NCBI RefSeq assembly: GCF_011045125.1
Contig: NZ_JAAKZF010000023.1
Span: 16,681-80,680, forward strand
Direction: 5' to 3'
Origin: Allomesorhizobium camelthorni
GTDB taxonomy: Bacteria > Pseudomonadota > Alphaproteobacteria > Rhizobiales > Rhizobiaceae
Length of the DNA stretch: 64,000 bases
A model generated the notes under the pieces. That model was not told where the DNA came from, searched no databases, and saw nothing but the letters and a program-made list of their open reading frames with translations. Below, one piece after another: positions 11,217 through 19,497 of this stretch (position 1 is the stretch's first letter; every line of letters begins with the position of its first letter). The position numbers and the translations under genes were made by a program.

Positions 11217-12194
11217 TCACGCCGACTTGGCGACGCCCGCCGTCTCCGGTACCGGCGTCAGCGGCTTTCCCTCGGAAAACCAGGCGACGAGATTATCCAC
11301 GACCAGATCCGCCATGGCGTTGCGCGTGTGGACAGAAGCCGAGCCGACATGCGGCAGAAGCGTCGCGTTGGGCAGGTCGATGAGCGCCTGCGGAACGCGC
11401 GGTTCGTCGGCAAAGACATCGAGGCCCGCCGCCCGGATCACGCCGCCGGAAAGCGCCGCGATCAGCGCCTCCTCGTCGACCGTGCTGCCGCGGCCGATAT
11501 TAACGAACACGCCGTCCGGCCCGAGCGCCCTCAGGACCTCGGCATTGACCGCCTTTTCGGTCGAAGCCGTGCCGGGCGCGACGGATATCAGCGTATCAAC
11601 GGCGGCTGCAAGGCCTGCCAGGGTCGGATGGTATTCGTAGGAAAGCCCCTCGACGCGGCGCCGGTTGTGATAGGCGATCGACAGGCCGAACGCCTCCAGC
11701 CGCTTTGCAATGGCCATGCCGATGCGGCCCATGCCGAAAATGCCGGCATGCCGCCCGCGCAGCGTCGCCTTGGTCAAGGGATAAGGCCCCTCCTTGACCC
11801 AGCGGCCCTGCCGCAGCCAGTTTTCGGCGCGCGCCAATTCGCGCACCGTGTTGATGAGCAGGCCGAGCGCTGTATCGGCCACTTCCTCGGTCAGCACATC
11901 GGGCGTATTGGTCACCATCACGCCCTTGGCGGCGGCGTGGCGGGCGTCGACCGCGTCGTAGCCGACGCCGAAACTGGCAATGATTTCGAGATTGGGCAGG
12001 GCGTCGATGAAGGCTGCGTCGATCGCCGTCATCGCGGCGACGCCGCGCACCGTGCCTGCCAGTCCGTCGGAGATGAGCGACTTATCGGCCCTGTCCAGGC
12101 GGACCATTTTGAAAGCCTTGTCGACACGCGCCAAGGCGCGCTCGTGCAGCCGGCCTGGAACGAGGATGGTCACGGCGGAGCGGTCGCTGGTCAT
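11217..12194 (-). CDS. D-2-hydroxyacid dehydrogenase (glyoxylate/hydroxypyruvate reductase type)
   Basis: 325 residues. Nucleotide-binding motif GMGRIG near residue 175 and the catalytic trio in their usual contexts: Arg in NIGRGSTVDE, Glu in DVFADEPRVP and His in LLPHVGSAS. The family reduces 2-oxo acids with NAD(P)H in the cytoplasm. The Rhizobiales members closest in pattern act on glyoxylate and hydroxypyruvate; the present substrate is not provable from sequence. Such an activity would suit glyoxylate released by the ureide pathway at 34-38 kb, with glycerate kinase at 21.9 kb, but the genes are not adjacent. Confidence 0.9.
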   Translation of the reverse strand: MTSDRSAVTILVPGRLHERALARVDKAFKMVRLDRADKSLISDGLAGTVRGVAAMTAIDAAFIDALPNLEIIASFGVGYDAVDARHAAAKGVMVTNTPDVLTEEVADTALGLLINTVRELARAENWLRQGRWVKEGPYPLTKATLRGRHAGIFGMGRIGMAIAKRLEAFGLSIAYHNRRRVEGLSYEYHPTLAGLAAAVDTLISVAPGTASTEKAVNAEVLRALGPDGVFVNIGRGSTVDEEALIAALSGGVIRAAGLDVFADEPRVPQALIDLPNATLLPHVGSASVHTRNAMADLVVDNLVAWFSEGKPLTPVPETAGVAKSA

Positions 12195-12408
12195 GTCGGA
12201 TTTCTTTCAGGAAGCCTTCGAGGGACGATGGCCCTGCGGCCGAGGACGTACGCCAGACCGGCGTCGCCGTGATTTGCCAGAACAGCAAATTCCGACCGCA
12301 GGGGCGCCGAGCGCGAGAGCGCCTGCTGGCCGATCACCACTCGAGCACGAAAAAACTTTAGCATAGGAGCGCGCCGCCGGGCAATTACGGATGCGGAATG
12401 TTGCCTTA

Positions 12409-12551
12409 GGGTGTGTTGAGATTCAGGTCAGGCCGAGGCGAAAATGGTGGATTTCGAGAACCGGAACACAGCGTACGTTCAGGTACGCGAGTACCGGAAG
12501 CGGAGAAAGCTGCCATTTGCAGGCCGGCCTCACCTGAATATCGACACGCCC
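12409..12551. repeat. 143-bp quasi-palindromic intergenic element
   Basis: Imperfect terminal inverted arms, 12409-12428 (GGGTGTGTTGAGATTCAGGT) and 12532-12551 (complement agrees at 16 of 20), continue inward with related sequence (CAGGCCGAGG / GAGGCCGGCC and CCGG blocks) to a central GCGTAC/GTACGC hairpin at about 12471-12488. It fills most of the right part of the gap 12195-12550 and ends within the stop codon of the LacI gene. The rest of that gap holds nothing I can name. It looks like one of the mosaic palindromic elements of rhizobial genomes. Confidence 0.7.
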
Positions 12552-13606
12552 TAGCCGCGCTCCCGCGGCTTGCCCGTCGACTGGCGCACATGAAGTTCGG
12601 GCCGGATCAATTCCTGCGATGGCCGCACGGCCTGGCCGTTCAGCTTGTCGAGCAACGCGCTGGCCGCACGGCGGCCGACTTCGCGCTGGCCGTTCCACAC
12701 TGTGGTCAGCGCCGGCGTGGCGATAGCCGCCTCCTCGAGATCGTCGTAGCCGGTGACCGAAATGTCGACGCCCGGCACCAGCCCGGCGCGCGCTATGCCG
12801 TTCATCAGCCCGATCGCCACCAGATCGTTCCAGCAGACCGCCGCCGTCGGCTTGTCCTTCAGCGCAAGGAACTGGCCGGCCGCCTCGAAGCCGGCCTGCT
12901 TGGTGCGCGGACCGGGAATGCGCCAGGAAGGCTTGACCTCCAGCCCGGCATTTTCCATCGCCGTCACATATCCCTGGAAACGGTCGCGGCCGGTCGAGGT
13001 CTGGTCGGTGCCGCCGATCATCGAGATGCGGCGATGGCCGAGCGAAATCAGATGGTTGGTGGCGAGCCCGGTGCCATAAGCGTCGTCGCCACGAAACACC
13101 GGCACTTCCGCGCCTTCAACAGTACGGGCGATCAGCACCGCCGGCAGGCCGTTCTCCTCGGCCATCAGAATGTCTTCCGGCGGCGTGCCGATAGCCGGCG
13201 ACATGATGACGCCATCGGCGCCAAGCTGCAGCAGCGTATCGATGAAGGTGCGCTGCTTTTCGAGCTGATCGTAATGGTTGGACAGGATGAAGGTTTGCCG
13301 GCTGCGGTCGAGCTCGCTTTCGATCGAGCGCAGGATCTCGGCGAAGAACGGGTTCATGATGTCGTGGACGACGACACCGACGATGCCCGAGCGCGAGGTG
13401 CGCAGGCTGGCCGCCCGGCGATTGTAGATATAGCCGATGGCGCGCGCATGTTCCTTGATGCGTTCGCGCGTCATGCCGGCAACGAGCGGACTGTCGCGCA
13501 GGGCGAGCGACACGGTGGCGGTCGAGACGCCGAGCGCGTCGGCAATCGTCGAAAGCTTGATCTTTTGCGCCAGTTCGCCCTCCCCGGCTGCGCCTTCAGC
13601 CAGCAT
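12551..13606 (-). CDS. LacI-family transcriptional regulator
   Basis: 351 residues. The helix-turn-helix near residues 18-40 reads STIADALGVSTATVSLALRDS, and the hinge helix contains NRRAASLRTSRSGIVGVVV. The rest is the sugar-binding-protein-like effector domain, with DIMNPFFAEILR and the SVTGYDDLEEAA segment. The ATG at 13606 lies inside a perfect palindrome and has no Shine-Dalgarno, so the message may be leaderless or the gene strongly autorepressed. Its stop codon coincides with the end of the palindromic element. The target is unknown; the nearest upstream gene on the same strand is the EamA transporter, 43 bases away. Confidence 0.92.
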   Translation of the reverse strand: MLAEGAAGEGELAQKIKLSTIADALGVSTATVSLALRDSPLVAGMTRERIKEHARAIGYIYNRRAASLRTSRSGIVGVVVHDIMNPFFAEILRSIESELDRSRQTFILSNHYDQLEKQRTFIDTLLQLGADGVIMSPAIGTPPEDILMAEENGLPAVLIARTVEGAEVPVFRGDDAYGTGLATNHLISLGHRRISMIGGTDQTSTGRDRFQGYVTAMENAGLEVKPSWRIPGPRTKQAGFEAAGQFLALKDKPTAAVCWNDLVAIGLMNGIARAGLVPGVDISVTGYDDLEEAAIATPALTTVWNGQREVGRRAASALLDKLNGQAVRPSQELIRPELHVRQSTGKPRERG

Positions 13607-13621
13607 TTAAACTGTTTAAAT
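13605..13621. promoter_or_regulatory. Palindromic candidate operator of the LacI regulator
   Basis: ATTTAAAC-T-GTTTAAAT is a perfect 8-base inverted repeat around one central base. It overlaps the first two bases of the LacI start codon and occupies the ribosome-binding position. Odd-length AT-rich palindromes with central symmetry are usual for LacI-family sites, so autoregulation is likely. Confidence 0.6.
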
Positions 13622-13649
13622 TTGGCTTACGGCACGGCCCGATGCGGAG

Positions 13650-14591
13650 TCAAAGCTTTTTTGCCAGCTCGGCATTTTCCGTATTGGGCGCGGTACGGCT
13701 GGCGAGGCGCAGCCTGTGCTCGCGATGGACGATATAGAGGCCGCTCGCCACGATGATGGCGGCGCCGCCGAGCGTCCAGCTGTCGGGCAGCTGTCCGAAA
13801 ACCAGGTAGCCGAGACCGATCATCCAGACCATCTGCAGGTAGGGATAAGGCGCCAGCGCCGTCGCCGTTGCCTGCCGGTAGGCCTTGATCAGCAGCCAGT
13901 GGCCGAAACCGCCGAAGAAGCCGAGCGAAATCAGGATGACCCAGTGGAAGGGTTCCGCCGGCAGCGACGCCGTGTAGGGCACCACTGGCGCCATCAGGAC
14001 GACCGGCGCCAGCGCGGAATAGAAGATCAGGCTTTCGGCGGTCTCCGACGCGGCCATGTGCCTGGTCATGATCACGTAAGAGCAATAGCAGAGCGTCGAG
14101 CAGATGGCGTAGACATGGCCGATCTCGAATACGCCGACGCCCGGACGCGTGATGACGAGAACCCCGACGAAGCCGGCGATGACCGCCATCCAGCGACGCC
14201 AGCCTGCCCATTCCCCGAGCAGCGGCCCGGCCAGCGCCGTGATTACCATCGGCGCGAAGAAATAGATCGACATGGTCTCGGCGAGTTGCAGCGATCTCAG
14301 CGCCGCGAAGTTGAAAATGGTCGAGCCAAACAGGAACAGGCCGCGCAGGATCTGGCGCGGCAGGCTCCCGACCTTGAACATCGCCGGGTTGTTCCAGGAG
14401 CGGAACAGGATCAGCACCAGCACGACATGGACGGCGAAGCGCATCCACGAGACGAACGGCGCCGCCATGCCCGACAGAACCAGATATTTCGCGCTGGTGT
14501 CGAGGAAGGAAAACAGCAGGCCCGCGCCGAATACGAGCAGGATCGCCGACACTGGCGTGGCGGCTTCGGGTCTGTTTTCAGGTGCGTTCAA
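13650..14591 (-). CDS. EamA/DMT-superfamily membrane transporter
   Basis: 313 residues with ten predicted membrane segments in two EamA halves. The first half includes FNFAALRSLQLAETMSIYFF and the second QATATALAPYPYLQMVW, the paired segments typical of the drug/metabolite transporter family. The C-terminal tail after the last segment is basic (VHREHRLRLASR), placing it in the cytoplasm. Substrates of this family range from amino acids to nucleosides, and nothing here fixes one. It lies upstream of lacI on the same strand and downstream of the MarR gene (95 bases). Confidence 0.9.
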   Translation of the reverse strand: MNAPENRPEAATPVSAILLVFGAGLLFSFLDTSAKYLVLSGMAAPFVSWMRFAVHVVLVLILFRSWNNPAMFKVGSLPRQILRGLFLFGSTIFNFAALRSLQLAETMSIYFFAPMVITALAGPLLGEWAGWRRWMAVIAGFVGVLVITRPGVGVFEIGHVYAICSTLCYCSYVIMTRHMAASETAESLIFYSALAPVVLMAPVVPYTASLPAEPFHWVILISLGFFGGFGHWLLIKAYRQATATALAPYPYLQMVWMIGLGYLVFGQLPDSWTLGGAAIIVASGLYIVHREHRLRLASRTAPNTENAELAKKL

Positions 14592-14685
14592 TGTCGGCAG
14601 TCGGCTGAGAGTGTATGTTCAGAAGGCTTTTGGGCGCGCGGACTGTCCTGCACAACCCCAAAACGTCTGGTCCAGCGGACGGAGT

Positions 14686-15156
14686 TCAGTCTTCGAGCTC
14701 GACGTCCTCGTCGACCTCGGCCGCCACCGCGCCATTGAGATTGGCTTCGATGCGGGACAAGAGCTTCGACAGCGCCTTCTGCTCCTTTTTGTCGAGCCCG
14801 CGAAATGCCTGCTTCTCGGTCTTGCGCACCGATTTCTCGATGCCGCGGATCGTTTCCCGGCCGGCTTCCGTCAGGAAGATATGCGCCTGCCTAGCATCGG
14901 AATCGGAAGCGCGCTTTTCGAGGAAGCCCTGCACCTGCAGCCGGTTTATGGTCTTGGTGATGGTGGGCGGGCGCACGCCGAGCCGTGTCGCCAGCTGGCC
15001 CGGCGTCTGGCCGTCCTGCTGGTCGAGCGCCAGCATGATCTGGTCTTGCCCGGCATAGAACCCTTGAGACAGGAGCCGCGCCGCAAGCGCTGTCCGCGAC
15101 AGGCGCGCCGCCGAATGCAGCCGGCTCATCGTTGCGCTTTTATCCGCCTTGGCCAT
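14686..15156 (-). CDS. MarR-family transcriptional regulator
   Basis: 156 residues. The winged helix region includes GQTPGQLATRLGVRPPTITKTI as the helix-turn-helix and the wing ASDSDARQAHIFLTEAG with the conserved Asp-x-Arg. The C-terminus is acidic (EVDEDVELED). MarR proteins usually bind their own promoter and release it on binding a phenolic or similar ligand. The EamA transporter is the next gene downstream on the same strand and is a plausible target; this is inference. Confidence 0.92.
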   Translation of the reverse strand: MAKADKSATMSRLHSAARLSRTALAARLLSQGFYAGQDQIMLALDQQDGQTPGQLATRLGVRPPTITKTINRLQVQGFLEKRASDSDARQAHIFLTEAGRETIRGIEKSVRKTEKQAFRGLDKKEQKALSKLLSRIEANLNGAVAAEVDEDVELED

Positions 15157-15348
15157 TTGACACCCCTAGGCTTCGCACCGCCTCCGACAGGATAGTCGCG
15201 GCGGCCTCGTTGACAATCGCGATCTGACGGCTGGGCCGGCATTTCCGGACCTTTGCCGGCAAGCAAACCCATCGCCGACCGTGCTAATGCCAGAGCTGTA
15301 TTTCAGTTAGATGACAAAGGAAAATTTTCGACGGAAAATCGGGCGATC

Positions 15349-16083
15349 TCACGCTCCCGCGTTGACCGCGATGATCATCAGCGCCTCGTAAGCCGATTGC
15401 GTTTCGCGCAGCGCCGCCTGCGACAACGGCCCCGCCCGCCTGGCGATCCCGTCCTGGCTGTTCCACACGTCGCGCTTTTCGGGACGCTCGTTGTAGGGCG
15501 CGACATTGGAGAACAGGTGCTCGCTGAGATCGTCGGGAAAGAATATCTGCCCGGTCATCACCGAGCTTTCGTCGGGAAAAACCTTGAAGTGAATATGCGT
15601 GGTGCGTCCGCGATACCAGCCGGGATAGATGGTCTTGAAGGAGACGAGCCCCTGTTCGTCCGTATGTTGGACACCGCGCAGGAATTTCTCGCCCGTCGTG
15701 TCGATGTCGCGGCCGTCGCCCTGCCCCGGATAGCCGGAGTAGTGGCCCCTGGCATCGCAATGCCAGACATCGACGCGCGCCTTCGAAAGCGGCCGGCAGT
15801 TCTCATCGACCACCTGCAGGCGCAACATCAGTTCCACGCCTTCGCGGCCTTCGGTGATGTCCTGCCGTTCTAGCTCGGGGTCGAAATAGAACGGCCCCTC
15901 GGTGGTCTCCGGCGTGATCGCGCACAGGCCTGCGCCCGGCATCAGCAGCGAAGCGCCCGCAAACGGAGAATCGCTTGCCGCCAGCGCTTCGGCGGGCAGG
16001 AACGCACCGCCGCCGGCGGTCACGGCGATCAGGCCCAAGGCCCGCCGGCGGGTGAGTTGGATGGTCTGCGGCTCAGCTTTCAT
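15349..16083 (-). CDS. Tat-exported intradiol ring-cleavage dioxygenase-like protein
   Basis: 244 residues from the ATG at 16083 (SD AAGGG); a longer in-frame reading to 16299 runs into the divergent gene and is rejected. The N-terminus has TRRRALGLIAV, a twin-arginine signal. Iron ligands of intradiol dioxygenases are visible: Tyr in TEGPFYFD, Tyr in YPGWYRGR and two His in THIHFKV. The middle part DVWHCDARGHYSGY is conserved in the family. Cytoplasmic members cleave catechol or protocatechuate between the hydroxyls; exported ones are less studied. It is divergent from the CobW gene across 175 bases. Confidence 0.88.
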   Translation of the reverse strand: MKAEPQTIQLTRRRALGLIAVTAGGGAFLPAEALAASDSPFAGASLLMPGAGLCAITPETTEGPFYFDPELERQDITEGREGVELMLRLQVVDENCRPLSKARVDVWHCDARGHYSGYPGQGDGRDIDTTGEKFLRGVQHTDEQGLVSFKTIYPGWYRGRTTHIHFKVFPDESSVMTGQIFFPDDLSEHLFSNVAPYNERPEKRDVWNSQDGIARRAGPLSQAALRETQSAYEALMIIAVNAGA

Positions 16084-16258
16084 GGAACGCACCCTTGCTG
16101 CAAAGCGATCGCCCAAAAAATCGAATCTAACGCCGGACCCGAACCTGTCCCAATGAATTTTCTGTAATGCGCCGGCCGGAAATCTGGCCTCGATTGCGAC
16201 GTGCAAAACCGGTTTCGCCGTCCTATATGGGAGCGACCAATCCCTATCGAGGACCATC

Positions 16259-17320
16259 ATGAGCGACGCACAGACGCAGATTCCCGTTACGGTGCTCACC
16301 GGCTATCTCGGCTCCGGCAAGACGACGCTGCTGAACCGCATCCTTTCGGAAAACCACGGCAAGCGCTACGCCGTCATTGTCAACGAATTCGGCGAGATCG
16401 GCATCGACAACGATTTGATCGTGGAATCCGACGAGGAAATCTACGAGATGAACAATGGCTGCGTGTGCTGCACGGTGCGCGGCGACCTTATCCGCGTGGT
16501 CGAGGGCCTGATGCGGCGGCCTGGACGCTTCGACGCCATCATCGTCGAGACCACCGGCCTCGCCGACCCGGTGCCGGTTGCGCAGACCTTCTTCATGGAC
16601 GAGGACGTGCGCTCCAAGACCAGCCTTGACGCGGTCGTTGCCCTGGTCGACGCCAAGCACCTTCCGCTCCGGCTGAAGGACAGCCGCGAGGCCGAGGACC
16701 AGATCGCCTTCGCCGACGTAGTGGTGCTGAACAAGACCGATCTTGTGACTCCGGAGGAACTGCGCGATGTCGAAGCGGCGGTCCGCGCCATCAATCCGGC
16801 CGCGAAGATCCATCGCACGACGCGCGCCGGCGTGAAGCTGGACGAAGTGCTCGACCGCGGCGCCTTCGACCTGAAGCGGGCGCTCGAAAACGATCCGCAT
16901 TTTCTCGATGGCGACTACGATCATGAACATGATCATGATCACGACCATCATGACCACGATCACGGGCACCATCATCATCATCACGACGGCCACGACCACG
17001 GCGCGGTCTCGCCGATCCACGACGTGACCGTCCAGTCGGTCTCGCTGCGCGGCGGAGAGATGGATTCGAAGAAATTCTTCCCCTGGATCGAGAAGGTCAC
17101 GCAGATGGAAGGCCCGAACATCCTGAGGCTGAAGGGCATCATCGCGTTCAAGGACGACCCGGAGCGCTATGTCGTCCAAGGCGTCCACATGATCGTCGAA
17201 GGCGACCACCAGCGTGCCTGGAAGGACGGCGAGAAGCACGAGAGCCGGCTGGTGTTCATCGGCCGCGAACTCGACGCCGAACGGCTGAAGAAGAGCTTCG
17301 ACGCGTGTCAGGCAGCTTGA
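16259..17320 (+). CDS. CobW/COG0523 G3E GTPase, putative zinc metallochaperone
   Basis: 353 residues. P-loop GYLGSGKTT (about 15-23), switch with [10 protein letters not shown], the metal-binding CVCC motif, ETTGLADP and the base-recognition NKTD are all present. A His/Asp-rich loop at about residues 220-247 contains runs of histidine and would hold several zinc ions. The C-terminal CobW domain follows. COG0523 GTPases with this loop deliver metals, often zinc, to client enzymes. The WD40 gene starts 51 bases downstream on the same strand, a common pairing in Rhizobiales. I saw no clear Zur-type site in the upstream gap. Confidence 0.93.
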   Translation: MSDAQTQIPVTVLTGYLGSGKTTLLNRILSENHGKRYAVIVNEFGEIGIDNDLIVESDEEIYEMNNGCVCCTVRGDLIRVVEGLMRRPGRFDAIIVETTGLADPVPVAQTFFMDEDVRSKTSLDAVVALVDAKHLPLRLKDSREAEDQIAFADVVVLNKTDLVTPEELRDVEAAVRAINPAAKIHRTTRAGVKLDEVLDRGAFDLKRALENDPHFLDGDYDHEHDHDHDHHDHDHGHHHHHHDGHDHGAVSPIHDVTVQSVSLRGGEMDSKKFFPWIEKVTQMEGPNILRLKGIIAFKDDPERYVVQGVHMIVEGDHQRAWKDGEKHESRLVFIGRELDAERLKKSFDACQAA

Positions 17321-17371
17321 GGGCTTTCGGCAATGTCCTCGCTCTCCCCATCCTGCAGCGACGCCTGATCC

Positions 17372-18346
17372 ATGCCCACAGTCGCACCGCTCGATCTTTC
17401 CGGCCATTGCATTGCCGCCGCCTTCCTGAAAGGTGTGCCGCATTTCGCGCTCGCCGACGGAACCATCCATCGCCTCGACCACGGCCACAAGACATCGCAG
17501 GCCAATGACGGGCTGCTCTGCGCCACGCTCGACCTGGCCGACGCGAAGCTGATCACCGGCGGCGAGGACGGCAAGGTTTTCGCCACCGGCCCGGACGGCG
17601 AGGCGGCGGTCGTCGCCGAGGCCGGCCGGAAATGGATCACCAGCGTCGCCGCCGGCCCGCAAGGCGCAATCGCCTTCGCTACCGGCAAGATCGCGACCGT
17701 TCGGTTTGCCGACGGGCGGGCGAAGGAATTCGTGCATTCACGCTCGGTCGAGGGCCTGGCCTTCGCGCCCAAAGGCATGCGCTTCGGTGTCGCCCGCTAC
17801 AATGGCGCGACGCTGCATTTTCCTGCGACCGAGGGCAAGCCGGTCGAGCTCGAATGGGCCGGCGCCCATACCGGCATCACCTTCTCGCCCGACGGCAACT
17901 TCGTCGTCACCACCATGCAGGAAAACGCGCTGCACGGCTGGAAGCTCACCGACGGCAAGCACATGCGCATGAGCGGCTATCCGGCGAAGGTCAAAAGCCT
18001 GTCCTGGAGCGCAAGGGGCAAATGGCTGGCGAGTTCGGGCGCGCCCGCGGCGATCGTCTGGCCTTTTTCGGGCAAGGATGGCCCGATGGGCAAGGCGCCG
18101 CTGGAACTCGGCACGCGCGGCAACTCGATGGTCACCTCGGTCGCCTGCCATCCGAGCGAGGAGATCGTGGCCATCGGCTACCACGACGGCATGATTATCG
18201 CCGCGCGCTTCGCCGATGCCAAGGAAGTGCTGCTGCGCCGCCCCGGCAAGGGCGCGATCACCTCGATGATGTGGGATGATGACGAACGCCGCATCGCTTT
18301 CGGCAGCGAAGCCGGCGATTGCGGCGTGATCGACATCACCGGCTGA
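17372..18346 (+). CDS. WD40-repeat protein paired with the CobW GTPase
   Basis: 324 residues without signal peptide. Repeated blocks of about 40 residues with patterns such as LITGGEDGKVFATG, GLAFAPKGMRFGVA, GITFSPDGNFVVTT, SLSWSARGKWLASSG and SVACHPSEEIVAIGYHDG fit a seven-blade beta-propeller. It probably is a cytoplasmic scaffold. The close downstream position suggests a functional link with the CobW chaperone, for example presenting a metal-dependent client; the biochemical role is not known to me. Confidence 0.88.
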   Translation: MPTVAPLDLSGHCIAAAFLKGVPHFALADGTIHRLDHGHKTSQANDGLLCATLDLADAKLITGGEDGKVFATGPDGEAAVVAEAGRKWITSVAAGPQGAIAFATGKIATVRFADGRAKEFVHSRSVEGLAFAPKGMRFGVARYNGATLHFPATEGKPVELEWAGAHTGITFSPDGNFVVTTMQENALHGWKLTDGKHMRMSGYPAKVKSLSWSARGKWLASSGAPAAIVWPFSGKDGPMGKAPLELGTRGNSMVTSVACHPSEEIVAIGYHDGMIIAARFADAKEVLLRRPGKGAITSMMWDDDERRIAFGSEAGDCGVIDITG

Positions 18347-18382
18347 CGAAGGAGCTGAATAAACGGTGACAGAACGTCGGCT

Positions 18383-18832
18383 TCACCGGTCGTTCTTCAT
18401 GAATACCTCTAAAGCTCCTGCCCGGCACGCATGGAAAACTCCAATAAACGCCGCTTCACGGGCGGACACGTTGGTCTTTCCCCAATAGGAAGCGTTCGTC
18501 TTTTGATTGGAAGACGGAAAAGAAGGCAGCGTGTCTCCCACGCAGCGCAGGACATGGGCTCTCACAGCTGCCACGCCACACTCCGCGCCACGCTTGTTAA
18601 GCCCTTCATGCCGCAATTCTCTGATCCTTTTATCAGCTCCGGTTAGCAGGAATTGTCTCTCTGCTTGAGAAACGCCTCTAGCCATGAGAAGGCGTTGCAA
18701 CGCGTTGCGCTCCGCTGCAACTGCGGCCGGGGGGCATGCCGCTTCAGCATCGACGGTCATACAAGCGAGTAGTAAGAACCCGAAGGCCGGTAGAAATTTG
18801 TGGGAAATGCGCGAATTGGAGATTTGTTGCAT
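18383..18832 (-). CDS. Small secreted protein, unknown function
   Basis: 149 residues from the ATG at 18832; a TTG 12 bases upstream in frame is an alternative, and neither has a strong ribosome-binding site. Residues about 10-34 form a signal peptide ending DAEAA, after which the mature chain begins with CPPAAV. Four cysteines (the first mature residues, AECGV, VLRCVG and FHACRAG) could make two disulfides. The middle is helical and charged. It follows the next gene on the same strand by about 15 bases, so they likely form an operon. I do not recognise the family. Confidence 0.6.
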   Translation of the reverse strand: MQQISNSRISHKFLPAFGFLLLACMTVDAEAACPPAAVAAERNALQRLLMARGVSQAERQFLLTGADKRIRELRHEGLNKRGAECGVAAVRAHVLRCVGDTLPSFPSSNQKTNASYWGKTNVSAREAAFIGVFHACRAGALEVFMKNDR

Positions 18833-18847
18833 TGCGCTAACCAAGGC

Positions 18848-19294
18848 TCACTCGACCCCGCAGGAAATCTTACCGGTATGGGTGACCGTGCTGCCCTGCC
18901 CGTTGTTGCCGCCGGCATCGTACGCCGTGAAGGAATAGGTGCCGCTGTATTCGATGTCGTCCCCGGCCGCCATTGTCAGGATGATGATTTCGACCGATCC
19001 GAAGATGTCCGTATCGCGCTCGCGATAGAGCACCATGTTCAGGTTCTCGCCGTGAGACCAATACTGCGGCAGATTCCCACCGTCGAACGTGGTCTTGCGA
19101 AGATCGTCGCCGATCGTCGCGTTATCGACTTCCGACGAAGCGCGGAAATCGAAAACCGGAAACCCCATTCCGCGGGTCACTCCGCTCTGGATGCTGATCT
19201 TGACCGGTCCGCCTACATTGTCGCACCAGAGCCCGCCGGATGCGTGGGCCGGCGCGGCTGCAGCCAGCGCGGCGGCCAGAATGATGAAGCGCAC
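18848..19294 (-). CDS. Small secreted beta-rich protein, unknown function
   Basis: 148 residues if read from the GTG at 19294, which follows GGGGGATC; the in-frame ATG at 19354 adds 20 residues that do not look like a signal, so the GTG is preferred. VRFIILAAALAAAAPAHA is a clear signal peptide. The mature part has two cysteines (LWCDN and ISCGVE), probably a disulfide joining the ends, and is rich in Thr, Gly and Asp. It resembles small periplasmic beta-sandwich proteins but I cannot name a family. It is the first gene of a two-gene unit. Confidence 0.7.
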   Translation of the reverse strand: MRFIILAAALAAAAPAHASGGLWCDNVGGPVKISIQSGVTRGMGFPVFDFRASSEVDNATIGDDLRKTTFDGGNLPQYWSHGENLNMVLYRERDTDIFGSVEIIILTMAAGDDIEYSGTYSFTAYDAGGNNGQGSTVTHTGKISCGVE

Positions 19295-19497
19295 GTGATC
19301 CCCCCATTTTGCGCATGGATGAACAATAGACAGCCGGCCGAAGCGAGGAGTCAACGGCTGTAGGGGCGGTTCAAGCCAGCGCTGGTTTCACCCGCCACCG
19401 CCAAGCACCAGGTCGACCGGCTCATCGCAGCATTCGGCGATATTGCCGCCGAACTCGCGGCATGAGACAAGCCCCTTTCCGGCAACAGGGCAGCATC

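Noticed and set aside
15295..15345. AT-rich short dyad after the dioxygenase as a terminator
   Set aside because: The stem is only seven bases with a mismatch and lacks a clear T-run.
16244..17737. 497-codon minus frame over the CobW gene
   Set aside because: The plus strand has a full CobW motif set there; the minus frame is a shadow whose runs of Met and Val arise from His codons.
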